Counted from the first letter of the stretch, positions 1 to 6,152 are shown. The stretch is DNA of 6,457 bases from JBDREF01 sp043820045 (GCA_043820045.1 JBDREF010000203.1:1-6457), one strand, 5' to 3'. Notes: generated by a model not told the origin, from the sequence alone. Translations and numbers: made by a program.

Positions 1-1
1 G

Positions 2-268
2 GAGGCGAAGAATACACCGGTCAGCAGCGTCAAGAGCATGTTAGGCCATCTGATCGGCGCCGCCGGCGCCGCCGAGCTGATTACCTGCGTCCTTGCAATC
101 CGGGACAACATCATCCCGCCGACAATGAATCTGAACGACCCGGATCCTCAACTGGACCTGGACTACGTACCCAACGAGCCGCGCAAAACGCCGGTCAACG
201 TCGCCATGAACGAGTCCTTCGGTTTCGGCGGACAGAATAATGTGGTGATCGTCAAGAAGTACGCATAG
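2..268 (+). CDS. fabF: Beta-ketoacyl-ACP synthase II (FabF), 3' end only
   Basis: This is the C-terminal 88 residues of a condensing enzyme that elongates acyl-ACP with malonyl-ACP in cytoplasmic type II fatty-acid synthesis. The reading frame is open from base 2, and the 5' part lies outside the window. Visible signatures are KSMLGH (codons 32-49), which carries the conserved Lys and the second catalytic His of KAS enzymes. It is followed by the glycine/alanine-rich helix LIGAAGAAE, then IPPTMNLNDPDP, and finally NESFGFGGQN, the C-terminal glycine-rich loop with the gatekeeper Phe. The spacing Lys-to-His and the FGFGG loop match FabF of E. coli as I remember it. The first active-site Cys and the first His are upstream of the window, so activity cannot be fully judged. 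FabF is favoured over FabB by the NLNDPDP and SFGFGGQN segments. A KAS-like domain of a polyketide synthase is less likely, because the protein ends right after the KAS fold with VIVKKYA and a TAG stop. Confidence 0.93.
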   Translation, partial: EAKNTPVSSVKSMLGHLIGAAGAAELITCVLAIRDNIIPPTMNLNDPDPQLDLDYVPNEPRKTPVNVAMNESFGFGGQNNVVIVKKYA

Positions 269-351
269 CCGTTCGCCTTCCAATGTTTGGCCCCCCAGCG
301 CGGCTATGTATCCACCTGGAGAACCTATTTGAAAGGTCCCATAGTGACGGT

Positions 352-442
352 TGAGATTGCCGCGCGATTCTGCGAATCGCTCGCAATGACACGAGAGTGA
401 GCCTTCTGTCATTGCGAGGAGCGAAGCGACGAAGCAATCTCA
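352..442. repeat. 91-bp imperfect inverted-repeat (MITE/REP-like) element
   Basis: The left arm (352-390) begins TGAGATTGC and ends TCGCAATGAC. The right arm (408-442) begins GTCATTGCGA and ends GCAATCTCA, so the outer 9 bases and inner 10 bases of the arms are exact reverse complements around a 17-nt loop (391-407). The left arm contains a nested perfect hairpin (GCGATTC 364-370 with GAATCGC 374-380). The right arm has the quasi-repeat GCGAAGCGACGAAGC. The right arm closely resembles a dispersed non-coding repeat I recall from many unrelated bacterial genomes. It lies between fabF and the serS promoters, and its RNA would fold into a long hairpin that could end or protect the fabF transcript; T-rich CGTTTCTT follows. 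The 6-mer TGACGG occurs at 345-350 and 450-455, a weak hint of a target duplication. Mobility is inference; no transposase is present. Confidence 0.8.
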
Positions 443-448
443 CGTTTC

Positions 449-477
449 TTGACGGCCCCCGACGCGTATCGTAAATT
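449..477 (+). promoter_or_regulatory. Candidate sigma70 promoter P1 upstream of serS
   Basis: TTGACG (449-454, 5 of 6 to the -35 consensus) is separated by 17 nt from TAAATT (472-477, 4 of 6 to the -10 consensus). It would start RNA near base 484, giving a leader of about 34 nt before the serS ATG. It begins just downstream of the inverted-repeat element. The call rests only on hexamer match and spacing, and it overlaps no coding sequence. Confidence 0.35.
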
Positions 478-481
478 TCAA

Positions 482-510
482 TTGACGTCCGCTGCTCCGC
501 AAGCTACACT
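482..510 (+). promoter_or_regulatory. Candidate sigma70 promoter P2 directly before serS
   Basis: TTGACG (482-487, 5 of 6) and TACACT (505-510, 4 of 6, keeping TA at the first two positions and the final T) are separated by the optimal 17 nt. A start point 7 nt after the -10 box falls at 517 or 518, which is the A of the serS ATG or the base before it. The region between -10 and ATG (TCTTGCC) contains no purine-rich ribosome site. Together these suggest a leaderless serS mRNA. Confidence 0.5.
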
Positions 511-517
511 TCTTGCC

Positions 518-1792
518 ATGATTGATATTAAGCAAATACGAGAGAATCGCGATAAGTTCATAGCTGCGTGCAAGGCTAAGCGATTCGATGTGGATGTCAA
601 TGGGCTGTTAGAGTTGGACGCTCGCATCCAGGAAAACAAGAAGAAATTGCAGGATATCGCCACCGAAAAGAACCGCCTGGGCAAATCAATACCTACGCTA
701 TCTGAAAGCGACAGGAAAGACGCGATAGGTAAGCTGAGCATACACAAGAGAAATGAAGCAAGAGTCGAAGAGGAAATCAAGGACCTCCAGCCGCAATTGG
801 ACGAGCTGATGCAGCAGGTGCCGCAGCCGGCGGATGACGATGTCCCGCTCGGGGCCGACGACACGGAAAACGTCGAGATAAGAAAAGAGGGGCAAGTGCG
901 CCAGTTTGATTTCGAGCCTAAAGACCACGTCCAGTTGGGCGTGGCGCTCGGTATGATTGACATCGAACGCGGCGTGAAATTGGCCGGCAGCAGAAACTAC
1001 TTTCTAAAAGGCGACGGCGCAATGCTGCACTGGGCGGTCCTGCGGTTCGCGATAGACCTTATGGCAGGCAGAGGCTACGTCCCCATGTCGGTGCCGCTCT
1101 TGATGAAGGACGAGGCGATGCGAGGCACCGGCTATTACCCCGGCTCCGAAGAGCAGACCTACCGGATGGAAAAGGACCAGCTCAACTTAGCCGGCACCGC
1201 CGAGGTCCCGCTGACCGCGTATCGTATGGGCGAGATACTGGACGCCGGAGAGTTGCCTCTGAAATATGTCGCGTTGTCGAGCTGCTTTCGGCGCGAAGCC
1301 GGCGCCGCGGGCAAAGACACCTACGGCCTGTACAGGATCCACCAGTTCGACAAGGTCGAGCAGGTAGTCGTCTGCGAGAACAGCGCCGAGGCGAGCAATA
1401 GATTCCACGAGGAAATCCTGTCCAACGCCGAGGCCGTAATGCAGGCGCTCGGGCTGCCCTACCGCGTCGTGAACGTTTGCTCCGGCGACCTCGGCAGAGG
1501 ACAGGCCAAGAAATTCGACATAGAGGCCTGGATGCCGTCGCGCGGCAATTACTGCGAGACCCACAGCGCGAGCAAGTTTTACGAATTCCAGGCCCGAAGA
1601 ATGAACCTTCGCTACAAAGACCCTGAAACGAAAAAGAACGTTTTCTGCCACACGCTCAACAACACGGTGATTGCCTCGCCGAGAGTGCTGATACCCATAA
1701 TGGAACTATACCAGAATTCGGACGGTTCGATAACGGTGCCCGAAGTTCTGCGCCCGTACATGAACGGCAAAGAACAAATCGCCGCGTCCTGA
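518..1792 (+). CDS. serS: Seryl-tRNA synthetase
   Basis: This class II aminoacyl-tRNA synthetase activates serine with ATP and charges tRNA-Ser (and tRNA-Sec where present) in the cytoplasm. The 424-aa length fits the bacterial family (about 420-430 aa). The start ATG at 518 gives MIDIKQIREN, the expected SerRS N-terminus; the frame extends upstream to a TTG at 449, but those 23 residues are not SerRS-like. Residues 1-105 form the charged antiparallel coiled-coil arm that grips the tRNA long variable arm. Motif 1 lies around GYVPMSVPLLMKDEAM (186-201), the TAEVPLTA serine-binding strand at 227-234, and motif 2 from FRREAGAAGKDTYG (257-270) through RIHQFDKVE (273-281). Motif 3 keeps its Arg (R389), but the region reads TLNNTVIASPRVL instead of the usual TLNGSG-type loop, and the preceding pocket reads ETHSAS (347-352) rather than the common E-I-S-S-C-S. 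These look like traits of a divergent SerRS subgroup, since all surrounding residues are intact. It is probably cotranscribed with the next gene. Confidence 0.96.
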   Translation: MIDIKQIRENRDKFIAACKAKRFDVDVNGLLELDARIQENKKKLQDIATEKNRLGKSIPTLSESDRKDAIGKLSIHKRNEARVEEEIKDLQPQLDELMQQVPQPADDDVPLGADDTENVEIRKEGQVRQFDFEPKDHVQLGVALGMIDIERGVKLAGSRNYFLKGDGAMLHWAVLRFAIDLMAGRGYVPMSVPLLMKDEAMRGTGYYPGSEEQTYRMEKDQLNLAGTAEVPLTAYRMGEILDAGELPLKYVALSSCFRREAGAAGKDTYGLYRIHQFDKVEQVVVCENSAEASNRFHEEILSNAEAVMQALGLPYRVVNVCSGDLGRGQAKKFDIEAWMPSRGNYCETHSASKFYEFQARRMNLRYKDPETKKNVFCHTLNNTVIASPRVLIPIMELYQNSDGSITVPEVLRPYMNGKEQIAAS

Positions 1793-1798
1793 CAATTT

Positions 1799-1802
1799 AG
1801 GA
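1799..1802 (+). promoter_or_regulatory. Ribosome binding site of the PPOX-family gene
   Basis: AGGA lies 8 nt before the ATG at 1811, inside the 18-bp gap after the serS stop. It is short but well placed, and it contrasts with serS, which has no such site. Confidence 0.5.
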
Positions 1803-1810
1803 ATCTGATT

Positions 1811-2227
1811 ATGACCAGAGAAGAAGTCCTCGAATTCGTGACGAAGAACCCGGTATTCAATCTTGCCACGGTTGACGGCGGAAAGCCACACGTTCGTTCC
1901 ATGATGCTGTATAAGGCCGGTGAGAACGGAATCATCTTTACTACCGGTCGGGACAAGGACGTCAACAAGCAGTTGAATGCCAACCCGGCGGTCGAGATGT
2001 GCTTTTACAGCAGCGATGAAAACCGCCAGGTGAGAATCGAAGGGGCCGTGCAGATGATCGACGACCTGGAGCTGAAAAAGCAGATTGTCGAGGACTTCCC
2101 CTTCCTCAAACCCTGGGTCGAGGCCGCAGGCTACGAGATTATGGTTGTTTACAGCCTCAAAAACGGCAAGGCCGTCACCTGGACGATGGAAACGAACCAG
2201 GGGCCGAAAAACTACATCCAGCTTTGA
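1811..2227 (+). CDS. Pyridoxamine 5'-phosphate oxidase-family flavin-binding protein
   Basis: This small (138 aa) cytoplasmic protein has the FMN-binding split-barrel fold of the pyridoxamine-phosphate-oxidase-like superfamily. The pattern is typical. An N-terminal helix (TREEVLEFV) precedes the first barrel strands NLATVDGGKPHVRSMML (17-33), then IIFTTGRDKD (41-50), the helix NKQLNANPAVEMCFY (52-66), the strand QVRIEGAV (73-80) and a C-terminal WTMETNQGP segment (124-132). It is much shorter than PdxH (about 210-220 aa) and lacks its C-terminal RLSPRLR-type substrate motif. It should therefore not be called a PLP-biosynthetic enzyme; a flavin- or other cofactor-dependent reductase/oxidase of unknown substrate is the honest description. 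It starts 18 bp after serS with AGGA upstream, so the two genes probably share a transcript. No signal peptide or membrane segment is visible. Confidence 0.88.
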   Translation: MTREEVLEFVTKNPVFNLATVDGGKPHVRSMMLYKAGENGIIFTTGRDKDVNKQLNANPAVEMCFYSSDENRQVRIEGAVQMIDDLELKKQIVEDFPFLKPWVEAAGYEIMVVYSLKNGKAVTWTMETNQGPKNYIQL

Positions 2228-2307
2228 CGAGCCCCCGCTTGCGGCGAGTTGGGTTCTACCACGTTGCCGACTTCAACCGAGAGATTGTTCCGATTCTTGC
2301 AGCTAAG

Positions 2308-2330
2308 CGGCCAATCCGTCCGATTAGCCG
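2308..2330 (+). terminator. Stem-loop downstream of the PPOX-family gene, possible terminator
   Basis: CGGCCAATC (2308-2316) and GATTAGCCG (2322-2330) can pair over 8 of 9 positions around a 5-nt loop. It lies about 80 nt after the PPOX-family stop codon. The following TCTTGGGG is a poor T-tract, so intrinsic termination is uncertain; it could simply be a structured 3' end. Confidence 0.3.
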
Positions 2331-2513
2331 TCTTGGGGTCGATGCGGGATGGTATTCAATAGACATGCTCGTCACTTCGTACAGAGGAGGGTTGACAACT
2401 TACTCAGGCTGCCGGCTCTTTAAGGAATCTGAGCGTTTCTTCCCGAGGCAGCCACAATTAGCATTCCAACTGTTCGTTTCAAGGTCGTTTCTTACAGATA
2501 CAGCTTGAAAGAG

Positions 2514-2543
2514 CTTACATTTTGAGCAAGGATTTGGTATCAT
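2514..2543 (+). promoter_or_regulatory. Candidate extended -10 promoter of the CotH gene
   Basis: TATCAT (2538-2543, 5 of 6 to the -10 consensus) is preceded by TG plus one base (2535-2537), the extended -10 arrangement. A weak -35, CTTACA (2514-2519, 4 of 6), sits 18 nt upstream. RNA would start near 2550, leaving about 46 nt before the ATG at 2596, or about 120 nt before the GTG at 2670. Confidence 0.45.
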
Positions 2544-2595
2544 ATTGGAGTAAGGCCCCGTTGCGTTGCTGAGGGACAGCTCTATTTGGAGATTT

Positions 2596-2649
2596 ATGGG
2601 CTGTCTGATAGGTAAAATGGGTAAGACTTCAGAGTGGGTGATTGAATAG
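2596..2649 (+). other. Short ORF (17 aa), probable out-of-frame 5' end of the CotH gene
   Basis: ATG at 2596 follows GGAG (2588-2591) by 4 nt and opens a 17-codon frame, MGCLIGKMGKTSEWVIE, closed by TAG at 2647-2649. A second ATG in the same frame is at 2617, after AGGT. The frame ends exactly where the hydrophobic signal sequence of the CotH protein becomes readable in another frame (from 2646). Either adding one base or removing two near 2647 would fuse them into one ORF with a normal secretion signal. Alternatives are a translated leader peptide or a chance ORF. Confidence 0.4.
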
Positions 2650-2669
2650 AAAGAGTATGTTTCATATTA

Positions 2670-5600
2670 GTGACTGTTCTGCTGCTGGGGCAAATGGCGG
2701 CTGGAGCCGACGTCACCTCGCCGGGCGACACTGTCCGTGGTGTTCCAAACGATGGCGATTGGCCTGCCAATGAAGCACCTTCCCTGGCAATCGATGATGA
2801 CGCCAGGACCAAGTATCTGCATTTCAAAGGAGATTTTAGTCCCGACGTCGGTCCCACTGGTTTCCAGGTTACAACATCCGGCGGCGCTAGTGTCGTTACC
2901 GGCTTGACTTTCACAACAGCCAATGACGCTCCCGGTCGAGATCCGATTGCCTTTGAACTTTCCGGTTCTAATCAGAGCATAAACGGGCCGTACACGTTGA
3001 TTGCCAGTGGCAATATCGTCGATTTCATGCAAGGGACGGCGTGGCCGCGGTTTACCACGAACACAACCCCGATTACGTTCCACAATGAGACGGCATACGT
3101 TCACTATCAGCTCTTATTCACTGCTATTCGAGGCCCGGTAGGCGGATCCGTGAATAGTATGCAGATTGCCGAAGTTGAACTATTGGGAAGCCCGGCCGGT
3201 GGATTGCCTCCCGAAGTTGATGCTGGTGATGATCAGATAATCCCCTGGAAGGGCGCTGGGAACACCATCGCATCGCTATATCCTGCCATTTACGATGATG
3301 ATCCGTGCAACATAGGCCAGACCAATCCGGATTATTTGACAATTCTCTGGTCATCTCTGGGCCAATCGAGTGTGGATTTTATGGGTACCCAGACAAAACC
3401 CAATGCACAGGTCTCATTTCCCCAGCCCGGTGTCTATGAGTTACAGCTTCAGGTCTGGGACGAACATGGTCAAGAGGGCAATGATTTCCTGACCATAACT
3501 GTTGTTGAACCGGATTGTCCGCCAAGTGATTTGTCCGGGGACTGCAAAGTCAATTATGCTGACCTGGCGGTTTTTGCAGAGCAATGGCTGCACCCTCCAG
3601 GCTGCTTGGGCGATCCTCCTGGATGTGCCGATCTGGCCGGCAATGATGGTGTCAACCTGATTGATTTTGCTCTCCTGGCAGAAGACTGGCAAGAGGACTG
3701 GACCGGTTCCCTTCGGATAATTATCTCTCCGGCGCAAGCCGTTTCCGCCGGCGCCAGGTGGCGGCTGGATGGCGGCTCCTGGCAGGACAGCGGTGACGTA
3801 GTGAAGGACCTTCTCCCGGGGACTCATACGGTGGAGTTTAGTATTGTAGGCGGCTGGATCAGACCCTCAAGTAAGGTAGTCCGGATTCATAGCAATCAGA
3901 TGACTACCGATAGCGGGACGTATGCTCAACTTCCGGATTCTCCTCTGCTGATTAACGAAATTATGGCGGTCAACAACGGTACATATCCGACTAAAATCGA
4001 AGGCAGGGAAGTCTTCTCGGACTGGATTGAGATTCATAATGCCGGTTCGGAATCGATAAATCTAAGAGGCTGGAGTCTTACGGATAAAGATGATGAATTG
4101 GCGAAGTGGCCTTTTCCCGGCGTGTCGCTGGAACCCGGAGGCTACCTCGTTGTATATGCCTCGGGCATCGAAGAAGCCGACCACCCTGAGAACTATCCGT
4201 ATCAGGACGATTACGGCCGCTATCACACCAACTTCAAACTGGATTCAGACGGAGAATATCTGGCTCTGGTGAGTCCGAATGGCCAAATTGCGCACGACTA
4301 TAGAGAATACAGGTACGGCAAGAACAAATACGGTTATCCGGTACAGGAGCAGGACATATCCTACGGTTTCTATGCGAATGAAAAGCAGTTCTTTACCAGT
4401 CCCACACCAGGCAAGGCCAATACCCGGGGATTCTCCGGCATTTCTGAACGCCCGCTGTTTTCCCATCCGGGCGGGACGTTTGTGAATTCCTTTTCCCTTG
4501 TACTAACAGCCTCTTCTGCCGGTGCCAACATCCGCTATACTCTCGATGGAACCGAGCCAACTGAAACATCAAGACGATATGTGGGTCCTGTCTTAGTCAG
4601 CAATACCGTCGAGGTACAGGCCCGTGCATACGAGGCCGGAAAGGCGCCAAGCCCTGTGGTAAGCCATTCTTACATTGCGCTGGCTAATGATGTTCGCAGC
4701 TTCAGCTCCAACCTGCCGATAGTTATAGTTGACACGAATCGCCAGAATATAATCTATGGAGTTTACAAAAGGGTCTCTTCTGTTTTCATTGACACCGATG
4801 TGGATGGCCGCTCGCACATTACCGGTCCGGCTGATTTTGCCGGGCGAGGCGGGATCAAGACTCGCGGCAGAAGTACGGCCGGGGCGCCCAAGCATTCGTA
4901 CGGTTTCGAAGTATGGGATGAAGATAATCAGGATAGAGATGTTTCAATTTTCGGCTTACCCGCCGAATCCGATTGGATATTATATGCTCCTTACAACTTT
5001 GATCGAGCGATTATTAACAATGCCTTCATGTTTGAATTGAGTAATCGGATCGGAAGGTATGCGGTTCGCACCCGATTTGTCGAGATGTACCTTAACACAG
5101 GCGGCGGCAAGGTATCATCGGATGACTATGTCGGCATCTATATATTTATGGAAAAAATCAAGCGAGGCGATGAACGCGTCAATGTGGAGAAGCTCGATCC
5201 GTGGGACAGCATTGAGCCTGGAATCACAGGTGGGTACATGCTCAAGATCGACAGGCCTGACTCAGGGGACTCAGGTTTTCGTACTTCCAGAGGAAACCCA
5301 ACGTACGGCGACGGGACGATGTGTTATGTGGACCCAACAGAGGATGAAATCACTGCGGCGCAGTCAGCATGGATCAGAAGCTATCTGGATGATTTTGAAA
5401 ATGCTCTCTACGGGGCAAGGTTTACGGATCCCCAGAGTGGCTATGCTCGATTTATCGATGCAGGTTCATTCATAGACCATAACCTGCTCAATATGCTCGC
5501 GATGAATGTGGACGCCCTTCGTCTGAGTACCCACCTTCACAAATCACGTAACGGCAAACTCGAAATGGGACCGATCTGGGACTTTGATCGCTCTCTCGAT

Positions 5601-5951
5601 TCTACCGATGGCCGTGACGATAATCCGGAGAGTTGGCACGGAACCGGAGATGGGACCGATTATCTGAATTACATCTGGTGGGACCGGCTTTTCGATGACC
5701 CTGATTTCTGGCAGAAGTATATCGACCGCTGGTTTGAATTGAGGCAAGGACCCTTTAGCACAGAAAATATCAACACCCTCATAGACTCGATGGCCGACGA
5801 GCTGAAGGAGGCGCAAGTCCGCAACTTCAACAGATGGCCCAACGCCGCGCCGCGTTTTGGCAGCTTTCAGGGGGAGATAGACCATCTTAAGAATTGGCTG
5901 GCAAGGCGAACCTCCTGGGTCGATACCCAGCTTGCAGGCCCCCTGCCGTGA
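2670..5951 (+). CDS. Secreted multidomain CotH kinase-family protein with dockerin, lamin-tail and carbohydrate-binding-like domains
   Basis: The GTG at 2670 is the first standard start in frame (1093 aa), but it truncates the signal peptide. In-frame sequence back to 2646 reads IERVCFILVTVLLLGQMAAGA before the D at residue 14, a textbook Sec signal ending in an AGA cleavage site. The true start is therefore upstream, by frameshift or a non-standard codon. Domains, by residue from the GTG: F5/8 type C (discoidin)-like 14-173; PKD-like 180-279; two-repeat dockerin 283-341; PEGA-like beta domain 345-418; lamin-tail domain 424-586 (INEIMAVN, DWIEIHNAGS, SPTPGKAN); chitobiase C-terminal-like 590-668 (YTLDGTEP); CotH 683-1086. 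CotH hallmarks are GGIKTRGRST (727-736), KHSYGFEVWDE (741-751), TRFVEMYL (801-808), MEKIKRGDERV (827-837), GGYMLKID (854-861) and MGPIWDFDRS (966-975). CotH proteins are atypical kinases first shown to phosphorylate spore-coat proteins; the substrate here is unknown. The usual Arg-Asn pair of the central helix reads Asn-Asn (783-784), which may matter for activity. There is no C-terminal sorting signal or membrane anchor. Confidence 0.9.
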   Translation: MTVLLLGQMAAGADVTSPGDTVRGVPNDGDWPANEAPSLAIDDDARTKYLHFKGDFSPDVGPTGFQVTTSGGASVVTGLTFTTANDAPGRDPIAFELSGSNQSINGPYTLIASGNIVDFMQGTAWPRFTTNTTPITFHNETAYVHYQLLFTAIRGPVGGSVNSMQIAEVELLGSPAGGLPPEVDAGDDQIIPWKGAGNTIASLYPAIYDDDPCNIGQTNPDYLTILWSSLGQSSVDFMGTQTKPNAQVSFPQPGVYELQLQVWDEHGQEGNDFLTITVVEPDCPPSDLSGDCKVNYADLAVFAEQWLHPPGCLGDPPGCADLAGNDGVNLIDFALLAEDWQEDWTGSLRIIISPAQAVSAGARWRLDGGSWQDSGDVVKDLLPGTHTVEFSIVGGWIRPSSKVVRIHSNQMTTDSGTYAQLPDSPLLINEIMAVNNGTYPTKIEGREVFSDWIEIHNAGSESINLRGWSLTDKDDELAKWPFPGVSLEPGGYLVVYASGIEEADHPENYPYQDDYGRYHTNFKLDSDGEYLALVSPNGQIAHDYREYRYGKNKYGYPVQEQDISYGFYANEKQFFTSPTPGKANTRGFSGISERPLFSHPGGTFVNSFSLVLTASSAGANIRYTLDGTEPTETSRRYVGPVLVSNTVEVQARAYEAGKAPSPVVSHSYIALANDVRSFSSNLPIVIVDTNRQNIIYGVYKRVSSVFIDTDVDGRSHITGPADFAGRGGIKTRGRSTAGAPKHSYGFEVWDEDNQDRDVSIFGLPAESDWILYAPYNFDRAIINNAFMFELSNRIGRYAVRTRFVEMYLNTGGGKVSSDDYVGIYIFMEKIKRGDERVNVEKLDPWDSIEPGITGGYMLKIDRPDSGDSGFRTSRGNPTYGDGTMCYVDPTEDEITAAQSAWIRSYLDDFENALYGARFTDPQSGYARFIDAGSFIDHNLLNMLAMNVDALRLSTHLHKSRNGKLEMGPIWDFDRSLDSTDGRDDNPESWHGTGDGTDYLNYIWWDRLFDDPDFWQKYIDRWFELRQGPFSTENINTLIDSMADELKEAQVRNFNRWPNAAPRFGSFQGEIDHLKNWLARRTSWVDTQLAGPLP
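3516..3692 (+). other. Dockerin type I-like domain inside the CotH protein
   Basis: Two calcium-loop repeats, DLSGDCKVNYADLAVFAEQW (residues 287-306) and DLAGNDGVNLIDFALLAEDW (321-340), have the Asp/Asn ligand spacing and closing Asp-Leu/Phe helix of dockerins. Four of the protein's six cysteines (283, 292, 312, 319) fall in this domain, suggesting two disulfides. Classical dockerins bind cohesins; whether this organism has any cannot be seen here. Confidence 0.85.
4716..5927 (+). other. CotH kinase domain
   Basis: Residues 683-1086 cover the complete family fold. The metal-binding WDFD motif is at 970-973 (bases 5577-5588), preceded by NVDALRLSTHLHKSRNGKLE and followed by the tryptophan-rich C-terminal helices. 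The domain occupies the C-terminal end of the protein, as usual for multidomain bacterial members. Confidence 0.88.
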
Positions 5952-6060
5952 GTTCCATCCGGGCGTGAAAATCAGTCCTGAACTTTGACCCGACAGACCT
6001 TGACCTGGCCCAACTCGACTCCGGAGAAACACCAATGATTTGCCGAAAGACGGATATTTC

Positions 6061-6089
6061 TTGACAATATAAGACGAGTTTCGTATTCG
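6061..6089 (+). promoter_or_regulatory. Candidate promoter of the ABC transporter ATPase gene
   Basis: A perfect TTGACA (6061-6066) is followed after 17 nt by TATTCG (6084-6089), which keeps the first three bases of the -10 box only. The start would be near 6096, about 57 nt before the ATG and just before the hairpin at 6100. The 5952-6060 stretch upstream shows no gene and no clear terminator for the CotH gene. Confidence 0.45.
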
Positions 6090-6099
6090 GTGTGTTGCG

Positions 6100-6138
6100 C
6101 GAGAAACCGGAGGGCTGTGTGCCCTGCGGGTCTTTTCG
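6100..6138 (+). other. 39-nt hairpin in the leader of the ABC ATPase gene
   Basis: The apical stem AGGGC (6111-6115) with GCCCT (6121-6125) encloses the loop TGTGT. Below an internal loop, ACC (6106-6108) pairs with GGT (6129-6131). After a C bulge, CGAGAA (6100-6105) pairs with TTTTCG (6133-6138), with one G-T wobble. The A-rich and T-rich feet resemble an intrinsic terminator, but it sits after the promoter and ends 14 nt before the ATG. It could be an attenuator, a 5' stabiliser, or a terminator for readthrough from the CotH gene. Confidence 0.45.
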
Positions 6139-6152
6139 ATGGCTTGAGAAAT

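Larger units (their letters stand above)
2228..2669 (+). other. Non-coding gap between the PPOX-family gene and the CotH gene
   Basis: This stretch has no recognisable gene. One 94-codon frame beginning at a TTG at 2224 is open to 2508, but its translation resembles no family I know and has no ribosome site. The gap holds a stem-loop (2308-2330), an extended -10 promoter candidate (2514-2543), and a short ORF with a Shine-Dalgarno sequence (2596-2649) that probably belongs to the 5' end of the CotH gene. No RNA gene or further repeat was seen. Confidence 0.6.

Noticed and set aside
449..517. In-frame upstream extension of serS from a TTG (23 extra residues)
   Set aside because: The extension resembles no SerRS N-terminus, overlaps both promoter candidates, and MIDIKQIREN at 518 is the family's usual start.
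478..963. 161-codon antisense ORF over serS, plus other antisense ORFs (41-412, 1187-1651, 2667-3104, 3441-3827, 5544-6035, 5972-6379)
   Set aside because: All are mirror frames of well-supported genes or of the repeat region, with low-complexity or unrecognisable translations.
2224..2508. 94-codon ORF after the PPOX-family gene
   Set aside because: It has a TTG start overlapping the previous stop, no ribosome site and no recognisable family, and it spans the putative stem-loop; treated as chance.
2657..2659. ATG just before the CotH frame as the start
   Set aside because: It is out of frame with the CotH ORF and yields no recognisable protein.
5952..6060. Terminator for the CotH gene
   Set aside because: Only tiny palindromes such as CTCCGGAG are present, with no stem followed by a T-run.
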